64,000 bases of DNA from SZUA-35 sp037969565 (lineage in GTDB: Bacteria; Actinomycetota; Acidimicrobiia; Acidimicrobiales; SZUA-35): NCBI GenBank assembly GCA_037969565.1, contig JBBKXQ010000103.1, positions 1-64,000 of the forward strand, written 5' to 3'. This document shows positions 46,834 through 54,363 of this stretch, piece after piece. Made by a program: the position numbers and the translations under genes. How positions within the stretch are numbered: position 1 is the first letter of the stretch; every line of letters begins with the position of its first letter. Below the pieces are notes generated by a model, which worked only from the letters and a program-made list of their open reading frames with translations, was not told the origin of the DNA and searched no databases.

Positions 46834-47859
46834 TCAGGCAGCAGCTGCGGCTCGGATGCTTCGTTCCCGCTTGTCACGGGTGTGGAGCATCCACGAGAGC
46901 ACAGCAAACAAGATGCCGTTGAAGATGGCAAACAGGGCGGGGGTGACACGGGAACCGCCGAACAGTGCGGGCAGAGGGCCACCTCGGTCGCGTTCGAGTA
47001 CGACCGTGACCACCGGTTTCTCCGGATCGGCGGCTGCGACCGGCGGTGCTTCACCCGGCAGTGTCGGTACATCGATCACGCCCTGGAACTGAATGGCCAC
47101 CAACTCCTGCGGATGCCAGAAATGGATGAAGGTGGTGTCGAGCTTGTGCACGATTCGATCCGGGGCGTCGGTGAAGAGCTCGACCCAGGCGCTCTTCGTC
47201 GGATCGTCCTCGGAAATGGCCGGGTCGAGAAGTGGTTTGCCGCCGATGTTGAAGGCCCCGTAGGTGAGGGGCACGAACTCTGACGAGTTGGGGAACACAC
47301 CTTCTTCGAGCAGGAACTCTTCGGACGAAGACGATGCCTCACCGCGGCGAGGGTTGGACGTTTCGAGGTAGCGCCACCCGGCGAAATCGTCGACGTTCGC
47401 TCTCGCGTAGGCAACGGCCTCTTCTTGAGCGATGTCTGGATCGGTGGATGTGACGCCGGCCTCGACCGAGTTGGTCTCGAGATCGAGGCCGAGTTCGGCA
47501 ACCTTCTCGTGCTCGGCGAATTCGAGTCCGTCGCTGTCGAATGCCGGGTTGTCGCCGTTGATCTCGACGAGGGCCCAGGACTCGGCCTCGCCCTTCCAAC
47601 CGATGGCATACACCGTCCAGACGACTCCCATGAGGAAGAACCAACCGAACAACGCCGAACCAGCGATCAACCCGCCAGTGCGGGATCCGCTGTTGGTTGC
47701 GACCAGAAGATAGGTGCCACCCATGAGCACGACGACCCCGACGAGCACGCTGAGGAGCCCTCGGAAGAACGGGTCGAACGCCACGCCACCGATGAAGGCA
47801 AGGGACTCGGCGGATGCCCCATCAGTGAGTGCACCGAGGAACGCAATGGAGTGGGACAT
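46834..47859 (-). CDS. Uncharacterised membrane protein of the bc complex cluster
   Basis: 341 residues; I do not recognise the family. Two hydrophobic helices near the N-terminus (about 32-55 and 62-85), a large polar middle with many acidic residues, and one helix near the C-terminus (about 305-325) followed by a basic tail. The middle has FIHFWHPQELVAIQFQGVID, which looks structured. It lies exactly between the dihaem cytochrome c and nuoA, with a one-base overlap to the cytochrome gene, so it may be an accessory subunit of the bc complex or of a bc-complex I assembly. Confidence 0.7.
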   Translation of the reverse strand: MSHSIAFLGALTDGASAESLAFIGGVAFDPFFRGLLSVLVGVVVLMGGTYLLVATNSGSRTGGLIAGSALFGWFFLMGVVWTVYAIGWKGEAESWALVEINGDNPAFDSDGLEFAEHEKVAELGLDLETNSVEAGVTSTDPDIAQEEAVAYARANVDDFAGWRYLETSNPRRGEASSSSEEFLLEEGVFPNSSEFVPLTYGAFNIGGKPLLDPAISEDDPTKSAWVELFTDAPDRIVHKLDTTFIHFWHPQELVAIQFQGVIDVPTLPGEAPPVAAADPEKPVVTVVLERDRGGPLPALFGGSRVTPALFAIFNGILFAVLSWMLHTRDKRERSIRAAAAA

Positions 47860-49433
47860 CAGAGGCCTCGCTCGTAATCAACAACGGCCTGGATGTACTC
47901 GGGAGGAAGCAGTGCGCCGAAGCCCGGCATCATGCCGGCGGCACTCTGGCCCCCACGTCCGTATCCCTGACCAGCCTCGGCCCCGTTGTAGATGAAGTTG
48001 TAATGCGCGTAGCTGGTGCGCTCCGGCATGTCGATGATCGTGCAATCGCCACCAAGTCGTCCGTCGTCGAATTCGACGACCTCACCCGACAGATCGGCGG
48101 CGGTGAGGACAGGAGGATCGATGAATCCGGCGGTGGCGGTGACACCCTCGGGCAGCTCGGCGGGGGCCACCTGCAACGCGAAGTCGGAGGCGTAGGGATA
48201 GGCGTTGGCCGAGACTCCGGCCGGCTCCCAGAGGTTGGAGATGGTGAGGCAATCGGCCAAGTCACCATCGGTGATGACCCGATAGAGGACTTCTCCGCCG
48301 TTTTCGTCCGTCCGGGCGGCGACAGGGAGGCCCTTGTCGTCGAGCCGAACCTTGGATCCGTCCATTGCTTCGTAATAGAAACCCTCGTCATCGGGGATTC
48401 CGCCTTCGGGAGACCAACTCCCGTCGATCCGCTTCCAGGTGTCATCGGGGAAGCGATTCAGAACGCCTCCGGCGCACAGGTTGAACCCGATGCCTGACGG
48501 ATTACCGCCTCCGCACCCGGCAACACCGTCGGCCAACGGATCGCCGCCCGGTACCGGAGCAGTCGGGCCCAGGGACCAACCGCCGGTGTGGCAACGTCCG
48601 CAGCTGAGCGAAGCGTTCTGGAAACTGGAGAAGTAACCGAGGTTGAAGACGGCTTCTCCGAGCGTGTCGAACTCGCCGGCGTCGAGAGACCGTTGGAGCT
48701 CCACGTCGATCAGCTCGGCCTGCTTTTCAGCAGCCGCTCGGGCCACCACCGATTCGGCGTCGTTGGGATCGTCGGTACCGGCTGCAGCAATGGCGATGGG
48801 GTCGAGGGTGGGAACTTCGAAGAGCTTGATGTACTTGATCACGTTGGTGATCTGTTGCTCGGTGAGCGGTCCGCCTCCGGGTACGCCCCAGGCCGCCATC
48901 GGCGATCCCGGCCGCCCATAATTGAGAATGTAGGTGACTTCCTCGATCGAGTAGCGGAGGAACACGTTGTTCAGCGCCGGAGCAACCCAGGATGCGTTGG
49001 CGAGGAACTGGCCATCTTGATCCTGCAGCACATAAGGAGCGGCACCACCGACGCCACCCGCGGCGTGGCAGTTCACACACTGCGCTGTTCGGATGTAGAC
49101 ACCTTCGCCCCGGCTCTCGAAGTTGAGCTGGTAAGCGTCGACGGCACCCTCTTGTCGCCCGGGCTCGGCCAACCAATAGAACGGCAACGAAAGGGCGACG
49201 ATCGCCATCAGGACGAGCGCGAAGCTCAACGACCAGTCGAGCTTCTTCCCTTCGAGGTCTTCATCGGAGTAGTACTCCTTCTTGTTCGCCGCCAGTTCGA
49301 TCTCGGAACCGAGTTCGGCTCGAGCCTGGAACGAGTTGCGGACGAAGAGCAGGACGAAGCCGAGGAGAACAACGACGGCGACGGTGAGACCGATCGCTCG
49401 GAAGTTCGCGGCGAATATTGCGGCACTTGTCAT
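47859..49433 (-). CDS. Membrane-anchored dihaem cytochrome c of the bc/b6f-like complex
   Basis: 524 residues. Two hydrophobic helices (about 14-32 and 68-88) precede a long exported part with two haem c sites, CVNCH (119-123) and CGRCH (278-282). The first haem domain has APALNNVFLRYS and YGRPGSPMAAWG, typical of cytochrome c class I folds with a Met ligand. The second domain is followed by about 240 residues without further CxxCH. It is encoded directly after the Rieske gene (TGATG overlap), so it probably takes electrons from the Rieske cluster. The order anchor-first differs from mycobacterial QcrC, whose anchor is C-terminal. Confidence 0.88.
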   Translation of the reverse strand: MTSAAIFAANFRAIGLTVAVVVLLGFVLLFVRNSFQARAELGSEIELAANKKEYYSDEDLEGKKLDWSLSFALVLMAIVALSLPFYWLAEPGRQEGAVDAYQLNFESRGEGVYIRTAQCVNCHAAGGVGGAAPYVLQDQDGQFLANASWVAPALNNVFLRYSIEEVTYILNYGRPGSPMAAWGVPGGGPLTEQQITNVIKYIKLFEVPTLDPIAIAAAGTDDPNDAESVVARAAAEKQAELIDVELQRSLDAGEFDTLGEAVFNLGYFSSFQNASLSCGRCHTGGWSLGPTAPVPGGDPLADGVAGCGGGNPSGIGFNLCAGGVLNRFPDDTWKRIDGSWSPEGGIPDDEGFYYEAMDGSKVRLDDKGLPVAARTDENGGEVLYRVITDGDLADCLTISNLWEPAGVSANAYPYASDFALQVAPAELPEGVTATAGFIDPPVLTAADLSGEVVEFDDGRLGGDCTIIDMPERTSYAHYNFIYNGAEAGQGYGRGGQSAAGMMPGFGALLPPEYIQAVVDYERGL

Positions 49434-50302
49434 CAGTGTTCTTCCGAAGATCCAATGCAGTGGGGACCCTCGGCCTCTTGGCCGGTGGTGTTGGTCCCGA
49501 TGGGCGGGCCCTGGATGATAACGCCGGTGTTCACGAGCAATTCATTGCCTGCGCTCACCGTCATGGGGAAGCGGTCCATGCCTCGCGGGGCCGGACCACC
49601 CTTCTTTTCGCCGACACGGTTGTACTGCGAACCGTGACATGGGCACTCGAACCACTGTGAGGTGAGGCACTCGGGAACTCGGCAACCCAGGTGCGGACAG
49701 GTTTGGTAGAGGGCGACGACGCCGGCTTCGAGACCAGGCTCGACCTGGGCGATGAAGCCGTAGCTCGTCTTTGCCTTCTCGAGGGCTGAGGCCGGGTATT
49801 CGGTGACCCACATCCGACCCTCGGGAACGTAGAAGAACCCGCCGCCAGCTTTGATGCTGGCCTCGACGTCGGCCAAGCGACCGACGTTGATTTGGGAGCC
49901 GAAGCCTTTGGCCCCTTGGGGCCAGAGGAACGCAATACATGCCGCACCGAAGCTGCTGAGGCCGAGGGCAAACGTGGTGACGATGCTGCGGTTGAGGAAC
50001 TGCCGCCGAGCGATACCGATGGTCTCGGGGTCGGGCGGCACGTAGGCAACGGGTGCGGTGTCGCGGGCCTTCTCCAGGGCGCCACTCTGTTCGTAGCGGG
50101 CAGCCGCTTCCACGGCCTTTCCGGTGAGAACGAGTTCCTTCTCGTCGTCGGTGTCGAGTCGGACGGCCGAGCGATCGCGCTTGAGCGTCTCGCCGGAGAG
50201 TTGCCCGAAGGCAGCCGACGAATCGCGGCCGCGCAGTGACGCGCCGACCACGAGCAGGGCGACGAGAGCCAGAATCACGATTCCTATGATCAAAACGGTC
50301 AT
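49433..50302 (-). CDS. qcrA: Rieske iron-sulfur subunit (QcrA/PetC-like)
   Basis: 289 residues. The Rieske cluster sites are CPHLGC and CPCHGSQYN, which bind 2Fe-2S through two Cys and two His. An N-terminal hydrophobic helix (VLIIGIVILALVALLVVGA) and a second one preceded by ARRQFLNRS, a twin-arginine signal, place the Rieske head outside the membrane. It is downstream of the split cytochrome b genes and overlaps the dihaem cytochrome c gene. The protein oxidises quinol together with cytochrome b at the Qo site. Confidence 0.94.
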   Translation of the reverse strand: MTVLIIGIVILALVALLVVGASLRGRDSSAAFGQLSGETLKRDRSAVRLDTDDEKELVLTGKAVEAAARYEQSGALEKARDTAPVAYVPPDPETIGIARRQFLNRSIVTTFALGLSSFGAACIAFLWPQGAKGFGSQINVGRLADVEASIKAGGGFFYVPEGRMWVTEYPASALEKAKTSYGFIAQVEPGLEAGVVALYQTCPHLGCRVPECLTSQWFECPCHGSQYNRVGEKKGGPAPRGMDRFPMTVSAGNELLVNTGVIIQGPPIGTNTTGQEAEGPHCIGSSEEH

Positions 50303-50326
50303 TGCGGTACCTCGCTACTTGAGGAT

Positions 50327-51088
50327 CTAGAGCTCGAAGAACAGGCCGGAAGCCCAGGGAAAGACGAAGTTGAAGCCAGGCCCACGGAAGAACGAACCGA
50401 TGAGCGTGAGCGTGGCCCAGAACATGAGGAACACGGTGAACAACGAAACCGCGAACTTGCGATCTTCAGGCTTGTTCGACGGGTTCTTGTCGATGTAGGG
50501 GGCCATCGTGAGCACGATGAGGCCCATGCCGGGCACGGTGACACCGGCGACCATGGGGTGGAACATGGTGAGGAGTTCTTGGAGGCCGAGGAAGTACCAC
50601 GGGGCCTTCGACGGGTTCGGCGTCTGGTTCACGTTGGCCAACTCGAGCAGTGGGGCGTTGACGAAGATCGAGAAGATCGTGAGGAAGGCGGTGCAGAACA
50701 GTGCGGCACCGAATTCGACGACGATCAAGTGGGGCCAGGTGTGGACCTTGTCTTGCGGCTTCGACTTCACGTCTTGAATCGAGCCCGACTTCACCACCGT
50801 CAGCAGACGCTGCGTGTGTCCGGCCGGACCGGTCATGGCTGGAACGTCGGCCACAGCCGTTGCTGCCGCTACTGCCGTACCGACCCCACCGCCACCAACA
50901 GCAGCGACGTCAGTGCCCTTGGATTTTGCCGACTTCGACCGCTCGAGCAGATGAGCGGGAATCTTGCTCGCCGAAGGATCGGCAGCAGATTCGGTCGAGG
51001 CCGCAGGCGCGGCCGGCTCGCTCGATGCTTCAGCCTTCTTGCGAGCTTCTTCGGCCCGTTTACGGAGATGCTCCGGGATTTCAGTCAT
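50327..51088 (-). CDS. Cytochrome b C-terminal subunit (subunit IV-like) with disordered N-terminal arm
   Basis: 253 residues. The last about 140 residues carry three helices of the cytochrome b C-terminal domain. The Qo motif PEWY is replaced by APWY (162-165, in KAPWYFLGLQELL), so its glutamate is missing. Before the membrane part there are about 115 residues of Ala/Ser/Lys-rich sequence with a short motif at the N-terminus (MTEIPEHLRKRA) and again at 41-50 (SKIPAHLLER). The same motif starts the divergent cytochrome c at 53379. ATG start with GAGAGGA upstream. Partner of the b6-like subunit encoded just upstream. Confidence 0.92.
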   Translation of the reverse strand: MTEIPEHLRKRAEEARKKAEASSEPAAPAASTESAADPSASKIPAHLLERSKSAKSKGTDVAAVGGGGVGTAVAAATAVADVPAMTGPAGHTQRLLTVVKSGSIQDVKSKPQDKVHTWPHLIVVEFGAALFCTAFLTIFSIFVNAPLLELANVNQTPNPSKAPWYFLGLQELLTMFHPMVAGVTVPGMGLIVLTMAPYIDKNPSNKPEDRKFAVSLFTVFLMFWATLTLIGSFFRGPGFNFVFPWASGLFFEL

Positions 51089-51166
51089 TGCGAGTCCTCT
51101 CGGACGAGTGTGACAGGGGTGAGGGTGACATGAGATTCAGTGCTTTTCTGGGCAGAAACCGGGCGC

Positions 51167-51958
51167 TCAGAGCGGACCGGAAATACCGCCGTCTTTTCGG
51201 ACCCGCCAGAAATGGATGGCCATGAAGATGACGGTGACGAAGGGCAAGAGCAAGACGTGGAGCACATACCAACGGAGCAGGGTGTCGGTACCGATCACTT
51301 TGCCTCCGAGGAGAACGAAGCGAACTTGTTCTCCGAAGACCGGTGTGTACCCCATCATGTTCGTGCCGACGGTGACGGCCCACAGTGCGAGCTGATCCCA
51401 GGGCAGTAGGTAGCCGGTGAAGGAGAGGAGCAGCGTCATCTGCAGGAGAATCGTGCCGATGACCCAGTTGAATTCTCGGGGGGCCTTGTACGCGCCGTGG
51501 TAGAAGACGCGAGCCATGTGGAGGAACACCGACAACACCATGAGGTGGGCCCCCCATCGGTGCATGTTGCGAACGAGCAGTCCGAAGGTGACCGACGTCT
51601 GGAGGGTGTAGATGTCGGTCCACGCCGCCGCCGCTGTCGGGCGATAGAAGAACATCAAGAAGATGCCGGTGACGGTGAGGATGATGAAGAGGAAGAAACT
51701 GAGCCCACCGAGGCAGAGCGTGTAACTCACCTTCACGGCGTGTCGCTTCACCTTCACGGGGTGAAGGTGGTAGAGCACCGAGTTCATGATGACGTAGGAC
51801 CGGTTCCGGGGGCTGTCGGTGTAGCCCTTACGGAACACCGAGCCCGGCCGGAAAATGGAGTTCCACGTCTGCGAGCCCTGGATGGAATCGGTTGCGTTGC
51901 CCGCCGCAGCGGACGCACGCTCGGCGAGCGTGGGCTTGTCTTGAATCGACTTTGCCAT
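51167..51958 (-). CDS. Cytochrome b6-like N-terminal subunit with haem-ci cysteine
   Basis: 263 residues, four helices. Haem b ligands are the two His pairs in RNMHRWGAHLMVLSVFLHMA (14 apart) and LRWYVLHVLL to FMAIHFW (15 apart); the 15-residue spacing is that of b6, not of mitochondrial cytochrome b. LCLGG has Cys82 at the place of b6 Cys35, which attaches haem ci. FFYRPT, PREFNWV, GYLLPWDQLALWAVTVG and the ending GGISGPL are b6-like. Start ATG at 51958. It precedes the subunit IV-like gene by 78 nt. Confidence 0.94.
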   Translation of the reverse strand: MAKSIQDKPTLAERASAAAGNATDSIQGSQTWNSIFRPGSVFRKGYTDSPRNRSYVIMNSVLYHLHPVKVKRHAVKVSYTLCLGGLSFFLFIILTVTGIFLMFFYRPTAAAAWTDIYTLQTSVTFGLLVRNMHRWGAHLMVLSVFLHMARVFYHGAYKAPREFNWVIGTILLQMTLLLSFTGYLLPWDQLALWAVTVGTNMMGYTPVFGEQVRFVLLGGKVIGTDTLLRWYVLHVLLLPFVTVIFMAIHFWRVRKDGGISGPL

Positions 51959-52061
51959 GAGGTTCCTCGGGTTAGGAATGGTGTTGCTTGTTCGAGCGGA
52001 GCGGATTGGGATTGCGATTGGAATTACTGAGCGGGGCGGGTGGAACTGCGGGAATCGAGAA

Positions 52062-52478
52062 TCAGGCGAGGCGCATGCCGTAGCCGTAGCCGTATGACTC
52101 GGTGCGTTGATGGAAGTCGCCGGTGGGATTCGGGTCGACGATCTTGCCGAGAATGATCACGCCCGTTGGGCAGCGATCGACGCACAGTGCACAGCGGGTG
52201 CAAACGTCGTCGTCGATCGTGAAGATGAATGCGTCAGAAGGATCGTCGCCCGGCTTGGCGACGCCGTAGCTCTCACTGATCGAATCAGTGGTTTGCATAT
52301 GGATGCATTTCCACGGACAGATGTCGACACATCCCTCACAAGCAATGCACTCCGACTGATCGATGTGAATGAACTGCTTTGGCTTGACGGCCTTCGACAA
52401 GTAGTCGGCATCGACCTCGACGAGGATGTAGTCGTCACGAAATTCCGGGAGCGGTGGGTTTGCGTCGGTGGTGACCAT
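52062..52478 (-). CDS. Two-cluster (2x 4Fe-4S) ferredoxin-type protein
   Basis: 138 residues. Motifs CIACEGCVDICPWKC and CTRCALCVDRCPTG bind two 4Fe-4S clusters, separated by about 30 residues with an acidic loop. An N-terminal extension (DDYILVEVDADYLSKAVKPK) and a Gly/Tyr-rich end (YGYGYGMRLA) are present. No signal peptide, so it is cytoplasmic. It is encoded inside the bc cluster, between the b6-like gene and a small membrane protein; a role as electron carrier between a cytoplasmic donor and the quinone-linked complexes is a context inference. Confidence 0.9.
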   Translation of the reverse strand: MVTTDANPPLPEFRDDYILVEVDADYLSKAVKPKQFIHIDQSECIACEGCVDICPWKCIHMQTTDSISESYGVAKPGDDPSDAFIFTIDDDVCTRCALCVDRCPTGVIILGKIVDPNPTGDFHQRTESYGYGYGMRLA

Positions 52479-52487
52479 ACGGCAGCC

Positions 52488-52928
52488 TCAGCCTCTCTTC
52501 ACGAGCGGTCGGCCATAGGAGCTCGTGGCGACGTCGGTCGAGGGCTTGGCCTTGCCCCGGTTCTGCCACTGCGACCACATGACGATCATTGCACCGAGGT
52601 AGATGTTGTAGATCACGACGGCGCCGAGATCGGAAAGCACCCGGTAGGTGATCTCGAATGGGAACCAACCACCACGGCTCTGCGCCGCGATCAAACCCCA
52701 GGCGTCCCAGATCCGGTCGGCTCGGAAGCTCCACTCGTTCTCGGCCAGGGTGAGCCACTGGTGGGGAACCACGCCGAACACGATGAAGAGCAAGAAGTAG
52801 ATGTAGATGGCGAAGAGCATCGACTCGCCCCACGTCATGTGATCTTCCGGGGCGCGACGTTTCCCGTAGACGACAATGCCACCGGCCATGGCGAGTGAGA
52901 TCAAGATTGAAACCACGAGGGCGACCAT
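52488..52928 (-). CDS. Small membrane protein at the head of the bc-nuo cluster
   Basis: 146 residues, family not recognised. About three hydrophobic helices: 2-19, 36-56 and 98-116. Between them lies a polar segment with several Trp (NEWSFRADRIWDAWGLIAAQ). ATG at 52928 with AGAGGAG upstream is a strong start. It is the first gene of the long minus-strand series that goes on through the ferredoxin, b6, subunit IV, Rieske, cytochrome c and nuoA-N. Probably a bc complex accessory subunit. Confidence 0.75.
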   Translation of the reverse strand: MVALVVSILISLAMAGGIVVYGKRRAPEDHMTWGESMLFAIYIYFLLFIVFGVVPHQWLTLAENEWSFRADRIWDAWGLIAAQSRGGWFPFEITYRVLSDLGAVVIYNIYLGAMIVMWSQWQNRGKAKPSTDVATSSYGRPLVKRG

Positions 52929-53378
52929 GGAACTCCTCTGAGCAGCGCTGAGGTTGAAACGGGGACAAAGTTTTGTGACAGGGACAAGTGCAAAGCAGAA
53001 CGAGGTTCAAAGCAGAGGCAAACGACGCTTGTGAACGTCTGCACAATCTAATCGGCCACGAGGCGCCGCACACAAACCGCGGCGAATTGAAATACTGCGG
53101 TTGGAGGACGCATCGTTGCCCCACGGTGCGAGGACTCGCTCCATGCGACGCCTAGGTGTAGCACGACGAGAAGCAATCGACCATCACTGGGCGTTGGAGA
53201 TCGTCGATGAATGTCGTCGGTACGGAACTCGTTGAATCGCTCGACGATCGCCTACAGTGCAGCGCCGTCGGGTCGATGTGATGCAAACGCGCCACATCGC
53301 ACCCAGGTGGTTCGCCACTTTCGCACCGTTTTCTCTACCGTTCGTTCAACCGCCACCACTTCTCTGGCCGAGGGCACA
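52929..53378. other. 450-nt divergent intergenic region with regulatory signals
   Basis: It lies between the minus-strand bc-nuo series and the plus-strand cytochrome c gene. It holds a Rex-like operator (53029-53046) and a further half site TTGTGAC at 52973. Promoters for both directions are expected here but no clear -10/-35 pair can be named. Open frames in it are short and lack similarity. Confidence 0.6.
53029..53046. promoter_or_regulatory. Probable Rex operator
   Basis: TTGTGAACGTCTGCACAA matches the Rex consensus TTGTGAA-N4-TTCACAA at 13 of 14 fixed positions. The site is about 100 nt upstream of the first gene of the bc-nuo series. A rex gene is in this window at 62097-62801. In Streptomyces Rex represses respiratory genes, including nuo and cyd, at sites of this form. 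Confidence 0.65.
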
Positions 53379-54251
53379 GTGACTGAAATTCCCGAACACC
53401 TCCTCAAGCGAAGCCGAGCCGCAAAGGGCAAGCCCGATGAGGCTGCGCCGGCAGCGGCCGTCGAGGCATCCGGCGAGAAGCCGGCCGCTCCCGTGGCTGC
53501 CGGGCCACCCGCACTCGCCAAGGCCGCAGCTTCGATCTCGGCTGATCCGGCACCGGCTGCAGCAGCCCCGGTTCCTCACTACATCGCCGCAGCCAACGCC
53601 CGACGCCGACTTCCGGTGTGGGCCTTCTTCATCCTGGGTTTCCTGCCCCTGTGGGCCATCTCGTTCGCCGGCACGATGCAACAGCCGGAGGTCGAAGACC
53701 CACTGTTCACCGAGGCTGCGCTCGTCTACACCCAAACCGGCGGTTGCTCGGGCTGCCATGGCGCGGGCGGTGGCGGCGGAGTCGGCTACAAGTTCTCCGA
53801 CGGCGAGATCATCAAGTCGTTCCCCAACGCCATCGACCAGATGGTGCACGTTGCCCGAGGCTCGGCCGCAATCCTCGATGAGCAGTACGGGAATCCCGAT
53901 CGCGAAGGTGGAGCCAGGATCTCCGGAGCCCGAGCCAACGGAGCGATGCCGGCGATGACGGGAGTCCTCACCCTGAGCGAGCTCGAACTCGTGATCTTCC
54001 ACGAGCGAGCCGTGCTGGGCGGCGAAGACACCACCAGCCCCGAGTACGTGGAATGGATCGATCATCTCCGCGAATCGGCTGAAGCAGGCGGCGGATCGCC
54101 GCTGTCCGATGCCGACCTCGAGCTTCTCCTGAAGTGCGCCGATCCAGTGATGACTCCGGGAGCAACCGGCGAAGGATCCACCGGCGATGACGGCGAAAGC
54201 AACTGTCCCGGCCCGAAGGCTGCGGCCAGCAACGAAGCGGCCTCCAGCTAA
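53379..54251 (+). CDS. Membrane-anchored monohaem cytochrome c with TEIPEHL N-terminal motif
   Basis: 290 residues. The GTG at 53379 has GAGGG upstream and gives TEIPEHLLKRSRAAKGK, the same motif as at the start of the cytochrome b C-terminal subunit. An Ala/Pro-rich linker follows (about 20-65), then one membrane helix (about 79-100) and an exported cytochrome c domain with CSGCH (123-127) and a distal GAMPAMTG with the probable Met ligand. The in-frame open frame goes further upstream but without homology. It is divergent from the bc cluster and probably shuttles electrons from it to an oxidase. Confidence 0.9.
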   Translation: MTEIPEHLLKRSRAAKGKPDEAAPAAAVEASGEKPAAPVAAGPPALAKAAASISADPAPAAAAPVPHYIAAANARRRLPVWAFFILGFLPLWAISFAGTMQQPEVEDPLFTEAALVYTQTGGCSGCHGAGGGGGVGYKFSDGEIIKSFPNAIDQMVHVARGSAAILDEQYGNPDREGGARISGARANGAMPAMTGVLTLSELELVIFHERAVLGGEDTTSPEYVEWIDHLRESAEAGGGSPLSDADLELLLKCADPVMTPGATGEGSTGDDGESNCPGPKAAASNEAASS

Positions 54252-54363
54252 TTCGGGTAGTTCCTGGTCCGCTCTGTTCGCCGGCCTACAGCAACCTAAG
54301 GTTGGGACCGAAGAGACCGGAGAAGCCACTCCTCGCTTCTCTTCTCTCTGTCTGAAGGATGTT

